Shown one piece after another: positions 1 to 8,049 of a stretch of DNA of 40,587 bases (the first letter of the stretch is position 1; each line of letters opens with the position of its first letter). Origin of the DNA: Winogradskyella sp. (lineage in GTDB: Bacteria > Bacteroidota > Bacteroidia > Flavobacteriales > Flavobacteriaceae). The position numbers and the translations under genes are program-made. The notes under the pieces were generated by a model. That model saw only the letters and a list, made by a program, of their open reading frames with translations, searched no databases and had not been told where the DNA came from. Location of the stretch: the NCBI RefSeq assembly GCF_013213975.1, contig NZ_JABSST010000019.1, forward strand, positions 1 through 40,587. The letters are read 5' to 3'.

Positions 1-1
1 A

Positions 2-457
2 GATTATGATTTAACCTTCCGGTTTTATAGAGCTGGTTATAAATGTATTCCTTGCGATCAAGTGCTATTACATTGGCGAGACTATAGTACTAGAACATCT
101 CGAACTCATGAGCATTATGCTATCAATTATTTTCTAGAGATAAAAGTGCATTACTTTTTAGAATTAGATTATGATGAAAAACGACCACTAACAATTTGGG
201 GAGCTGGAAATAAAGGAAAAACAGTTGCTAAATTGCTCATTAAAGAAGATATACCATTTTATTGGATCTGCAACAACACTAAAAAAATAGGAAAAACTAT
301 TTATGATCACGCGCTTTTAAATTTTGAGTACCTATCCGAACTACATAAACCTCAGAGCATTGTTACTGTGGCCAATGAAGATGAACAATTAAAGATTAAA
401 ACCTACCTCCAAAAGCAAAATATGAAGGCTGCTAGAGATTATTTTTTGTTTTGTTAA
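2..457 (+). CDS. Glycosyltransferase family 2, C-terminal part (5' truncated)
   Basis: The reading frame is open from base 2, so the gene begins upstream of the window; 151 residues are visible. The first visible residues (DYDLTFRFY, then LLHWRDYSTRTSRT) match the end of a GT-A family 2 catalytic domain, where the (E)D-x-D-like acidic site and an HWR motif lie near the acceptor site. After it comes a separate domain starting PLTIWGAGNKGKTVAKLL, a glycine-rich GxGxxG turn typical of a Rossmann-like nucleotide-binding fold, ending at residue 151. The protein is probably cytosolic or peripheral and acts in surface glycan assembly; donor and acceptor cannot be told. The GTG at 62 is internal to the frame and is not the real start. 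GT2 assignment is fairly sure; the role of the tail domain is inference. Confidence 0.75.
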   Translation, partial: DYDLTFRFYRAGYKCIPCDQVLLHWRDYSTRTSRTHEHYAINYFLEIKVHYFLELDYDEKRPLTIWGAGNKGKTVAKLLIKEDIPFYWICNNTKKIGKTIYDHALLNFEYLSELHKPQSIVTVANEDEQLKIKTYLQKQNMKAARDYFLFC

Positions 458-476
458 ATTTCTCAAAAGCTACAGG

Positions 477-505
477 TTGTTATCTTTTATCATTTTCTAT
501 ATTTG
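477..505 (+). promoter_or_regulatory. Bacteroidota-type promoter for the BatA operon
   Basis: TTG at 477-479, 18 bases, then TATATTTG at 498-505 fit the Bacteroidota housekeeping promoter (TTG around -33, TAnnTTTG around -7). The predicted start of transcription is near 512, giving a short leader before the ATG at 530. Confidence 0.65.
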
Positions 506-529
506 ATTTTATAAACTTTTTTTACTGGA

Positions 530-2455
530 ATGCAGTTTAAATATCCCGAATTACTTTACGCGCTTTTTTTACTTATAATTCCTGTTCTTATTCACTTATT
601 TCAGTTACGTCGTTTTCAAAAGGTCCAATTTACAAATGTGAAGTTTTTGAAATCTGTTAAACTGCAAACAAGAAAAAGTTCTCAATTGAAAAAGTGGCTA
701 ACCTTAGTATCTAGATTATTACTCTTAGCCTTTGCTATAGTCGCCTTTTCTCAGCCGTACATCCCTAATGAAAAAGATTTCAATGAATCCCAAGAAACCG
801 TAATTTATTTAGATAATTCCTTTAGTATGGAAGCCCAGGGCAATAATGGCTCCTTACTTAATGAAGCAATTCAGGATATGATTAACGGTTTACCTGAGGA
901 TGAGACTATTAGCTTATTTACTAATACAACAACCTATAAAAGCACATCCATTAAGGCAATTAAGAATGAACTCATACAATTGGAGCACTCACCAACTCAA
1001 CTTAATTATGATGTACTTTTATTAAAAGGCAAGCAATTATTCTCAAACGACCAAACTTCAACAAAAAATTTAGTCTTGGTTTCAGACTTTCAGCAAAAAG
1101 ATAAAGCATTAACTCTTGTAGCTGACAGTTCATATAACTTAAAGCTAGTACAACCAAAGCCCGCAATTACAACAAATGTTAGTATTGACAGTTTATATAT
1201 TTCAAACACTAATGCCGAAACTATAGACTTAAAGGTTTTACTTTCAAATCAAGGTAACACTAACTCCAACGTAACCGTTTCTTTATATAACAATGAGACA
1301 TTACTAACAAAGAGCGCATTAGATGTTGAAACAGAAGCTGAAACTATTTTTACAATAGCCAACAAAAATGGATTTAATGGTAAATTAGTTATTGAAGATA
1401 ATGGTTTACAATATGATAATACATTCTATTTTAATTTTAATTCTAAACCAAAGATTAAGGTTTTAACCATTAATAACAATAGTAGTGATGACTTCCTTAA
1501 ACGTATTTACACATCTGATGAATTTGAATATCTTTCTTTTGGAATTAATGCTTTAAATTTTAATCTCATTCCAGATCAAAACTTAATTATTTTAAATGAA
1601 TTAGAGCGTATTACAGACGCCTTATTATCTGCACTTAAATTATTTAAAAATGAAGGAGGTCATATTATAATTATTCCTTCAGTTGACATCTCTTTAAATT
1701 CTTATAGTCAAATTTTTAAGGAATTTACAAATAATAACATCGTCGCTTTAAATAGCAGTGAAAAACGTGTTACAACTATTAATTATAATCATCCACTATT
1801 AGCTAATGCTTTTTACTCGAAAGTGAGTAATTTTCAATATCCAAAAGTGAATAAATCTTATGTTTTTAGCAGTAGTATGAATACCGTTTTATCCTATGAA
1901 GACGAAAACTCTTTTTTAAGTGGCTCAAACGGATTTTACATATTTTCTTCTGCTTTAAATAAGGATAATTCTAATTTCAAAAATTCACCCTTAATAGTTC
2001 CTGTACTTTATAATCTGGGTATCCAAAGCTTAGAGTTAGCTCAACTGTATTACACTATAGGGCAACCTAACACCATTGCTATTCCAAGCTCATTAGGTCA
2101 AGATGAAATCTTAACACTCCATTCAGCCAACAATTCTGTAATTCCCTTACAAAAAACATATAGTAATTCTGTAGTTATTGAAACTTCAGAGTTTCCAAAT
2201 GAAGCAGGAATATTAGAAGTTAAGAATAAAGCAAGACGTCTTGAAAACTTAAGTTTTAATTATAATCGTGATGAAAGTCAGCTGCTTTATTTCGATATCA
2301 ATGCGTTAGATGACGTTTTAACTTTTAATAATCTTGAAGAAACTATAAATGATATAAAAAGTAGCACAACTATTAATGCACTATGGAAATGGTTTGTTAT
2401 TTTTGCGCTAGTATTCTTAATAATAGAAATACTTCTGCTAAAATATCTTAAATGA
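530..2455 (+). CDS. BatA domain-containing membrane protein (vWA-like)
   Basis: A 641-residue membrane protein. The N terminus (residues 1-80) matches the BatA/aerotolerance N-terminal domain: one hydrophobic segment at about 8-25, a basic stretch, then a second at 57-76. A von Willebrand A-like region follows, starting with IYLDNSFSM, where D95, S97 and S99 form a DxSxS metal-ion-dependent adhesion site. A long middle region (about 200-610) lacks obvious motifs. A final membrane segment at about 618-637 ends just before the stop. Family members are inner-membrane proteins of the Bat/MoxR type or stand-alone envelope proteins; here no MoxR or other Bat gene is adjacent. The stop overlaps the next start by four bases (ATGA), which suggests translational coupling with the dihydroorotase homologue. 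Confidence 0.85.
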   Translation: MQFKYPELLYALFLLIIPVLIHLFQLRRFQKVQFTNVKFLKSVKLQTRKSSQLKKWLTLVSRLLLLAFAIVAFSQPYIPNEKDFNESQETVIYLDNSFSMEAQGNNGSLLNEAIQDMINGLPEDETISLFTNTTTYKSTSIKAIKNELIQLEHSPTQLNYDVLLLKGKQLFSNDQTSTKNLVLVSDFQQKDKALTLVADSSYNLKLVQPKPAITTNVSIDSLYISNTNAETIDLKVLLSNQGNTNSNVTVSLYNNETLLTKSALDVETEAETIFTIANKNGFNGKLVIEDNGLQYDNTFYFNFNSKPKIKVLTINNNSSDDFLKRIYTSDEFEYLSFGINALNFNLIPDQNLIILNELERITDALLSALKLFKNEGGHIIIIPSVDISLNSYSQIFKEFTNNNIVALNSSEKRVTTINYNHPLLANAFYSKVSNFQYPKVNKSYVFSSSMNTVLSYEDENSFLSGSNGFYIFSSALNKDNSNFKNSPLIVPVLYNLGIQSLELAQLYYTIGQPNTIAIPSSLGQDEILTLHSANNSVIPLQKTYSNSVVIETSEFPNEAGILEVKNKARRLENLSFNYNRDESQLLYFDINALDDVLTFNNLEETINDIKSSTTINALWKWFVIFALVFLIIEILLLKYLK

Positions 2456-3705
2456 ACGCACTCATAAAATCTGCAACTATCGTTGATTCTAAAAGTGATT
2501 TTCACAATGAGACAGTTGATATTTTAATTGAAAAAGGCCGAATTTCTAAGATATCTAAACGCATTTCGAATCCTAATCATTATAAAGAAATTAAACGGGA
2601 AAACCTTCACGTATCTCAAGGGTGGTTTGATTCTAGTGTATCCTTTGGTGAACCGGGTTATGAAGAGCGAGAAACAATAGACAACGGATTAACCACTGCT
2701 GCACAATCAGGTTTTACGGCAGTTGCTTTAAATCCAAATGCAAACCCTGTCATTGACAGCTATGCAGCCATCACATTCGTTAAATCAAAGGCACAAAATA
2801 AGGCAACTATGCTCTATCCTGTTGGTGCTCTAACCCAAGGTAGCAAAAGTGAAGATTTAGCTGAATTGTTTGATATGAGTAATGCAGGTGCAGTTGCTTT
2901 TTATGACTATCAAAAACCTGTTAGCAACCCTAATTTATTGAAAATTGCCTTGCAGTATGCAAGTAATTTTAATGGGTTAGTTTGTTCCTTTCCTCAGGAA
3001 TCTAGAATCTCAGGACTAGGTGTTGTCAATGAAAACATTAATAGCACACGATTAGGGCTTAAAGGAAATCCAACCTTAGCAGAAGATTTGCAAATTGCTA
3101 GAGACCTCTTTATTTTAGAATACACACAAGGAAAACTTCATATTCCAACAATTTCTACAGCAAAATCAGTGGAACTTATAAGAGCTGCTAAAGCTAGGAA
3201 ATTAGATGTGACGTGTAGTGTGGCAATTCATAATCTTGTTTTAACAGATGATACGCTTGAAGGGTTTGACACGCGTTACAAAGTATTGCCACCGCTAAGA
3301 ACCCAGAATGATTGTGATGCTCTTATTGAAGGGCTTAAAGATGGAACAATTGATATGGTGACTTCCGATCATAACCCAATTGATATTGAGGATAAAAAAA
3401 TTGAATTTGACTATGCCAAATATGGAACCATTGGTTTAGAATCAGCTTTTGGTGCGTTACAAACTGCGTTTACAACTAAAAAGGCAATTAGTTTGTTGAC
3501 TTCTGGTAAGTCAAGATTCAATATCGCAGAGCATTGCATTAATGTTGGAGAAATGGCAGATTTAAGCTTGTTTAATCCTACTCCATCTACTACATTTAGT
3601 AAATCAAAGATTACGTCCAAATCAAAAAATAGCGCATTTTTAGGGCTGGAATTAAAAGGAGAAGTATTTGGAGTTATTTCAAATAATAAAATTGCGTTGA
3701 AATAA
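2452..3705 (+). CDS. Dihydroorotase-like protein lacking metal ligands (probable pseudoenzyme)
   Basis: The 417 residues align along their length with type I dihydroorotases: a small beta domain, an amidohydrolase barrel, then the C-terminal return strand (GEMADLSLFNP). The catalytic set is largely missing. The DxHxHxREPG signature reads DSSVSFGEPG at 60-69, so both metal histidines (S62, S64) and the substrate arginine (G66) are gone. The MPNT motif is LNPNANP. The barrel histidine of HIxHVSTA is T233 (HIPTIST). The late aspartate is kept in TSDHNP (D306). Dihydroorotase activity is therefore unlikely; inactive homologues (PyrC') are known elsewhere as structural partners of aspartate transcarbamylase. 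No other pyrimidine gene is near. It overlaps the BatA gene by four bases and the next gene by one (TAATG). Confidence 0.8.
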   Translation: MNALIKSATIVDSKSDFHNETVDILIEKGRISKISKRISNPNHYKEIKRENLHVSQGWFDSSVSFGEPGYEERETIDNGLTTAAQSGFTAVALNPNANPVIDSYAAITFVKSKAQNKATMLYPVGALTQGSKSEDLAELFDMSNAGAVAFYDYQKPVSNPNLLKIALQYASNFNGLVCSFPQESRISGLGVVNENINSTRLGLKGNPTLAEDLQIARDLFILEYTQGKLHIPTISTAKSVELIRAAKARKLDVTCSVAIHNLVLTDDTLEGFDTRYKVLPPLRTQNDCDALIEGLKDGTIDMVTSDHNPIDIEDKKIEFDYAKYGTIGLESAFGALQTAFTTKKAISLLTSGKSRFNIAEHCINVGEMADLSLFNPTPSTTFSKSKITSKSKNSAFLGLELKGEVFGVISNNKIALK

Positions 3706-4031
3706 TGACACAAGAAGATATTAAGGCAGGAAAAACGCTAGCCATAATCAACTATATAACACCAATTGGCTTTCTCATTGCAGTTACAATGAATCAAGAA
3801 AAGAGAAACCCATACGTTTTTTTTCATGCCAGACAGATGATTGGACTAATTATCATGGTTGGTTTCTCCAATTTATGTGAAAAGTTTGTCAACTCTTGGT
3901 TAGGCACTGGAATTTGGTTTATTACGTTTGTAGGTTGGTTATATTGCCTCATATACGCCATAAAAGGTGAATATAAACTTCTACCAGTTTTAGGTCACTA
4001 TTTTCAAGACTGGTTTAAAAACTTAAAGTAA
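3705..4031 (+). CDS. Small integral membrane protein, DUF4870-like
   Basis: A 108-residue protein with three predicted membrane segments (about 12-29, 45-62 and 70-87) and short charged ends. The layout and the FHARQMIGL segment between the first two helices resemble the DUF4870/Tic20-like small membrane proteins common in Bacteroidota. Function is not known. The start codon shares its A with the stop of the dihydroorotase homologue, so the two are probably translated together. It sits third in the operon beginning at 530. Confidence 0.7.
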   Translation: MTQEDIKAGKTLAIINYITPIGFLIAVTMNQEKRNPYVFFHARQMIGLIIMVGFSNLCEKFVNSWLGTGIWFITFVGWLYCLIYAIKGEYKLLPVLGHYFQDWFKNLK

Positions 4032-4038
4032 CAAATTA

Positions 4039-4686
4039 ATGTCCTCAGATCTTTATTACATTACTCGTAAATCGGTATTAGAAAAAAACGCTCCTTTATT
4101 GATTATGTGTCATGGTTATGGAAGTGACGAAAATGATTTGTTTTCATTCGCTTCAGAACTACCGGAAGAATTATTTATTATATCACTAAGAGCTCCTTAT
4201 CCAATGCAGCCTTATGGTAATGCTTGGTATGCCATTAATTTTGATGCTGTTCAAGGAAAGTGGTGTGATAATGTACAAGCGAAAGCGTCTGTTGATGCAA
4301 TCTCAAAGTTTATTGATTACGCAGTAAACACCTATCCCGTAAATCCTGATAACGTTACATTACTAGGTTTTAGTCAAGGCACGATTTTAAGCTGTGCTGT
4401 AGCGCTTAATTATCCGAAAAAAGTTAAAAACATTGTTGCATTAAGTGGATATTCAAACAAAGAAATTTTACCAGAAACAATTGAAAAATCAGAGGTTTCG
4501 CATTTAAACTTTTTCTGCTCTCATGGCACAGTAGATCAAGTAATTCCTGTGGACTGGGCAAGACAAACACCTACATTTTTAGAGGTAATAGATATTAACC
4601 ATATTTACAAAGAGTACCCTGTTGGTCACGGTGTTGCACCTCAGAATTTTTATGATTTTAAAGACTGGTTAAAAAACTATATCTAA
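4039..4686 (+). CDS. Alpha/beta hydrolase, phospholipase/carboxylesterase family
   Basis: A 215-residue cytosolic serine hydrolase of the YpfH/carboxylesterase type. The oxyanion-hole region is LIMCHGYGSDENDL (21-34). The nucleophile elbow is GFSQG with S112; the acid is D166 in GTVDQVIP and the base H197 in VGHGV, all in the expected order. No signal peptide or lid insertion is seen. Family members hydrolyse short acyl or aryl esters or lysophospholipids; the natural substrate cannot be read. It starts 7 bases after the membrane protein and closes the operon. Its stop overlaps the stop of the convergent gene by two bases, leaving no room for a terminator. Confidence 0.85.
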   Translation: MSSDLYYITRKSVLEKNAPLLIMCHGYGSDENDLFSFASELPEELFIISLRAPYPMQPYGNAWYAINFDAVQGKWCDNVQAKASVDAISKFIDYAVNTYPVNPDNVTLLGFSQGTILSCAVALNYPKKVKNIVALSGYSNKEILPETIEKSEVSHLNFFCSHGTVDQVIPVDWARQTPTFLEVIDINHIYKEYPVGHGVAPQNFYDFKDWLKNYI

Positions 4687-5189
4687 TTAATTTTTGGGTA
4701 CATAAAATATTCAACCAACTTATATTTTAAGTTGTTGTTTTCGTCTATATCATAGGTGACGAATATTTCTCCCCAATACTCACCATCGGTAAAATTAGCA
4801 ACAATCCAACGGTGATTAAGAATTCTGATTTTATTAATAAGAAGTTTTGATCCAGTTAGTGATACAAACGGCACAATCGGATGATCATCTCCTTTATAAT
4901 CGTTCATATTATATAGACCGTCAGTAATTGCAGTTATTAGTTCGTCTGCATTGTATCCTTGAGCTATAAAGTAGTCTAAAGCATTATCATTACCTTCAAT
5001 ATTAAAATAACCGAGTTCAAAGTTTTGCTCCTCTAATTGAGAAATCGTCGTGCTTTGTTCCTCAATTGTATTCTTAAATCCTTTAATATCCTTTTCGTAC
5101 TTATCAATTATGTTTTTTGAATTCACATACTGAAAAATAAGCAGCAGTACTGAAAAAATTAGGAGATACGTTAATACTCGTGCCTTCAT
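4683..5189 (-). CDS. Single-pass coiled-coil membrane protein, unknown function
   Basis: A 168-residue protein I cannot assign to a named family. Residues 5-22 form one membrane anchor with a short basic N terminus, so the rest should face the periplasm. Residues 27-58 look like a coiled coil (KYEKDIKGFKNTIEEQ... ISQLEEQNFELG). Residues 60-168 look like a small globular alpha/beta domain. It starts 5 bases after the metallo-hydrolase and is probably co-transcribed with it. It converges with the serine hydrolase at overlapping stops (4683-4686). Confidence 0.7.
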   Translation of the reverse strand: MKARVLTYLLIFSVLLLIFQYVNSKNIIDKYEKDIKGFKNTIEEQSTTISQLEEQNFELGYFNIEGNDNALDYFIAQGYNADELITAITDGLYNMNDYKGDDHPIVPFVSLTGSKLLINKIRILNHRWIVANFTDGEYWGEIFVTYDIDENNNLKYKLVEYFMYPKIN

Positions 5190-5194
5190 AAATC

Positions 5195-5956
5195 TTAAAT
5201 CGTAATTTTTAAATTATCGTATGCCAGAAAAACGTTTTCTGGTAGTTTTTGTTGTACGTCGTCATGAAAACCTAATAGGTGACTTATATGCGTTAAATAG
5301 GCGCGTTTAGGCTTTACTTTTTCAATAAACTGTAGGGCTTCCTCAAGATTAAAATGTGAAATATGGGGTTCTTCACGTAATGCATTAACCACCAACACAT
5401 CAAGATTTTCTAACTTTTTAACTTCTTCATCAGGAACGGTTTTCATATCGGTCAAATAGGCAAAATTGTCAAACCTAAAACCAAATACTTGCAGTTTATG
5501 GTGCAAACCATCGACAGGAATAACATCTAAATTACCCAATTGAAAGGTTTCATTCTTAATTTCATGCTGTATCACACTTGGAACACCAGGATATTTTTCT
5601 TTCGTTGTAAATATATAGTCAAACCGTTTTGCAAGTGCATTAAATACGCGCTTATGCGCATACAAATTAATATCACCTTGTCTAAAAAAGAATGGTCTTA
5701 TATCATCAAGTCCCATTGTATGATCTGCGTGCTCATGAGTAAAAATTAGACCGTCTAATTTTTTGACATTTACACGTAACATTTGTTGCCTAAAATCTGG
5801 ACCACAATCAACTACATAAGTAAAGCCATCCCATTCTAGTAAAATTGAAACACGTAAACGTTTATCCTTTGGATTTTCACTTAAACAAACGGGATGAGTA
5901 CTACCGATTATTGGGATGCCTTGTGAAGTGCCAGTACCTAAAAATGTTACTTTCAA
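5195..5956 (-). CDS. MBL-fold metallo-hydrolase, PhnP-like
   Basis: A 253-residue metallo-beta-lactamase-fold hydrolase. The metal site THEHADH is at 73-79 (H74, H76, D78, H79). An N-terminal GTGTSQGIP motif (7-15) and the pattern HPVC..S..PKDKR at 21-33 are typical of the PhnP/RNase Z-like branch. C-terminal motifs DGLHH, YLTDMKTVP and LTHISH supply the remaining ligands. Relatives act as cyclic phosphodiesterases; no phosphonate genes are present here, so the substrate is open. It leads a two-gene unit, with a minus-strand TAnnTTTG element at 5975-5982. Confidence 0.8.
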   Translation of the reverse strand: MKVTFLGTGTSQGIPIIGSTHPVCLSENPKDKRLRVSILLEWDGFTYVVDCGPDFRQQMLRVNVKKLDGLIFTHEHADHTMGLDDIRPFFFRQGDINLYAHKRVFNALAKRFDYIFTTKEKYPGVPSVIQHEIKNETFQLGNLDVIPVDGLHHKLQVFGFRFDNFAYLTDMKTVPDEEVKKLENLDVLVVNALREEPHISHFNLEEALQFIEKVKPKRAYLTHISHLLGFHDDVQQKLPENVFLAYDNLKITI

Positions 5957-5974
5957 AAGGTGTTAAGTTTATAA

Positions 5975-5982
5975 CAAAAATA
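5975..5982 (-). promoter_or_regulatory. -7 element (minus strand) for the MBL hydrolase gene
   Basis: Read on the minus strand this is TATTTTTG, matching TAnnTTTG, 19 to 26 bases upstream of the start at 5956. No clear -33 TTG is seen. It lies back to back with the plus-strand promoter at 5994-6022. Confidence 0.45.
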
Positions 5983-5993
5983 AGCTTATTTTT

Positions 5994-6022
5994 TTGTTTG
6001 AAGTACTAATTTGATACCTTTG
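5994..6022 (+). promoter_or_regulatory. Bacteroidota-type promoter for the 6048 gene
   Basis: TTG at 5994-5996, an 18-base spacer, then TACCTTTG at 6015-6022, an exact match to the -33/-7 arrangement. The start codon is 26 bases after the -7 box. Confidence 0.7.
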
Positions 6023-6047
6023 TAGCTCAGATACAATCCCAATATCC

Positions 6048-7499
6048 ATGGAAGAAATAACGTATAAAGGCGACTTTCATATTGAGAATATTCCTTCTCT
6101 AAAAGACAAAGCTTTACGTATTAATCTTAATAAAGACATTTATGGGACATTTGCAGAGATTGGTGCTGGCCAAGAAACTGTACGTCAGTTCTTTAGAGCT
6201 GGAGGAGCTTCTGGCACAATCGCAAAAGCCATGTCTGCCTATGACAAACATTTTAGTGATGCTATTTATGGAATCGAAAACGATAAGCGTTATGTAACAG
6301 AAGCGAGACTTCGTAAGATGTTAGTGCATGAAGTTAACTTAATGGAAGAACGTATTCCAAGAGATGACAATCCAAATAAAATTTTCTTTACGTACGCCAA
6401 TACAGTGGCTACAATAGATTTCGCAAAGAAGTATAAAGGCCATGGTTGGGTGGGTATAAGATTTCAGGTAGAACCTAAAGGTGAATATAACGAGATTGTA
6501 CTTCATATTCGCTTTAAAGAAAATGATGCGCGTTTACAGCAGGAAACTTTAGGAAAGCTAGGAACGAATTTGATTTATGGTGCTTTTTACAAGTATAATC
6601 AACCACGTAAATTACTACGGTATTTATATGATCATTTAGACAAAGATCAGGTTGAAATTGATACTATAAATTTTGACGGTCCTGTCTTTAAAGATGTCGA
6701 CAATCGCTTAATGAGTTTACAACTTGTTAAAAATGGTATGACGGATGCCGTAATGTTTGCCCCAGATGGAAATAATGTTTTACCTGCAAGAGTTCTTTAC
6801 AAGAAAAATATTTTAGCCCTTAGAGGTAGTTTTAGACCGGTAACAAAAGTAAACATGGATATGTATGAGAAGTCATACGAGATGTTTATTAAAGAAAATA
6901 AGGTAGATAAAGAAAAAACACAGGTTATATTCGAAATTACCCTCTCAAACCTTAGAGCAGAAGGTGAAATAGATGAACAAGACTTTATGGATAGAGCACG
7001 ACTTTTATGCTCCCTTGGTCAAACTGTATTAATTTCAAACTTTCAAGAGTACTATAAACTAGTGGAATACTTCTCACAATACAGTAAGAACAGAATGGGT
7101 CTAGCATTAGGTGTCAATAACTTGGTAGATATTTTTGATGAAAAGTATTATCGCCATTTAAGCGGTGGAATTCTCGAAGCCTTTGGGAAACTATTCTACA
7201 AGGATTTACGCGTGTATCTTTACCCAATGCAAAATGAAGATGGTACGCTAACAACGAGTGAAAATCTCAAAGTACATCCGCGTATGAAGGAACTTTACAA
7301 GTTCTTCAAGTATAACGGTAAGGTTGTTGATATTACTGATTTTGACACATCAAACTTATCCGTGTTTTCACGTAAAGTTCTAAAAATGATTGCGGAAGGC
7401 AAAACCGGTTGGGAAACCATGTTGCCAGAAGGTGTTGCTAATTTAATTAAAGCACAAAGTTTATTTGGCTGTGAATCTGAAGAAGTAATCCATAAATAA
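6048..7499 (+). CDS. Conserved cytosolic protein of unknown function (483 aa)
   Basis: A well-behaved 483-residue gene with its own promoter and terminator, but no family I can name with a function. It has no signal peptide and no membrane segment, so a surface-receptor name sometimes attached to relatives would not be supported by the sequence. The N terminus carries a glycine-rich AEIGAGQETVRQFFRAGGASGTIAK (35-59, with E36-I-G-A-G) that looks like a phosphate- or nucleotide-binding loop. A run rich in charged residues (about 85-130) and a C-terminal GGILEAFGKLFYKD segment follow. The single-gene unit and housekeeping-type promoter suggest a constitutive metabolic or RNA-related role; that is inference. 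Confidence 0.75.
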   Translation: MEEITYKGDFHIENIPSLKDKALRINLNKDIYGTFAEIGAGQETVRQFFRAGGASGTIAKAMSAYDKHFSDAIYGIENDKRYVTEARLRKMLVHEVNLMEERIPRDDNPNKIFFTYANTVATIDFAKKYKGHGWVGIRFQVEPKGEYNEIVLHIRFKENDARLQQETLGKLGTNLIYGAFYKYNQPRKLLRYLYDHLDKDQVEIDTINFDGPVFKDVDNRLMSLQLVKNGMTDAVMFAPDGNNVLPARVLYKKNILALRGSFRPVTKVNMDMYEKSYEMFIKENKVDKEKTQVIFEITLSNLRAEGEIDEQDFMDRARLLCSLGQTVLISNFQEYYKLVEYFSQYSKNRMGLALGVNNLVDIFDEKYYRHLSGGILEAFGKLFYKDLRVYLYPMQNEDGTLTTSENLKVHPRMKELYKFFKYNGKVVDITDFDTSNLSVFSRKVLKMIAEGKTGWETMLPEGVANLIKAQSLFGCESEEVIHK

Positions 7500-7520
7500 T
7501 GCGATAGACTAATAATAAAA

Positions 7521-7542
7521 AACGACTTAAATCTAAGTCGTT
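7521..7542. terminator. Bidirectional rho-independent terminator
   Basis: A 9-bp perfect stem (AACGACTTA at 7521-7529, TAAGTCGTT at 7534-7542) with a 4-base loop. It is flanked by a T run on the plus strand and an A run on the other side, so it serves both the 6048 gene and the convergent bcp. Confidence 0.85.
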
Positions 7543-7557
7543 TTTTTGTTTAAATAT

Positions 7558-8013
7558 CTAATCTGCTAAGATTTGAGCCGTATGTTCTTTGGTTTTTACT
7601 TTTGTAATTACATTAGACAATATCCCATTTTCATCAATTATAAAAGTAGTTCTATGAATACCATCATATTCTTTGCCCATAAACTTCTTTGGTCCCCAAA
7701 CACCAAAAGCCTCAATCACAGATTTGTCTTCATCTGCTAATAACGGATATTGAAAACCATATTTATTTTTAAAATTTGATTGACGCTTAGGACTATCTGC
7801 ACTAACACCTAAAATCTCAAAGCCTTGAGCTTTAAATCTATCATAATTATCATTTAGATTACAGGCTTCGGCTGTGCAACCAGGTGTACTCGCTTTTGGA
7901 TAAAAGAAAACCACTAATTTCTTACCTGCATAGTCTGCAAGGCTAATTGTATTTCCATCTTGATCAACTCCTGAAAAATTTGGTGCTTTATCACCTACTT
8001 TTAAATGCGTCAT
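7558..8013 (-). CDS. bcp: Thioredoxin-dependent thiol peroxidase (BCP-type peroxiredoxin)
   Basis: Reduces hydrogen and alkyl peroxides in the cytosol using thioredoxin. The 151-residue protein starting at 8013 (MTHLKVGDKAP) has the BCP active site ASTPGCTAEAC, with peroxidatic C46 and probable resolving C51, and length typical of the family. A longer open frame upstream to 8061 would overlap the divergent endonuclease gene and adds residues unlike the family, so the start at 8013 is chosen. It shares a terminator with the 6048 gene and a 36-base divergent promoter region with nth. Confidence 0.92.
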   Translation of the reverse strand: MTHLKVGDKAPNFSGVDQDGNTISLADYAGKKLVVFFYPKASTPGCTAEACNLNDNYDRFKAQGFEILGVSADSPKRQSNFKNKYGFQYPLLADEDKSVIEAFGVWGPKKFMGKEYDGIHRTTFIIDENGILSNVITKVKTKEHTAQILAD

Positions 8014-8021
8014 AATTACTT

Positions 8022-8029
8022 TAATTTTG
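8022..8029 (+). promoter_or_regulatory. -7 element for nth
   Basis: TAATTTTG matches TAnnTTTG, ending 20 bases before the ATG at 8050. No good -33 TTG is seen at the usual distance. Confidence 0.45.
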
Positions 8030-8049
8030 TTTTTGTAAAAATACGATGA

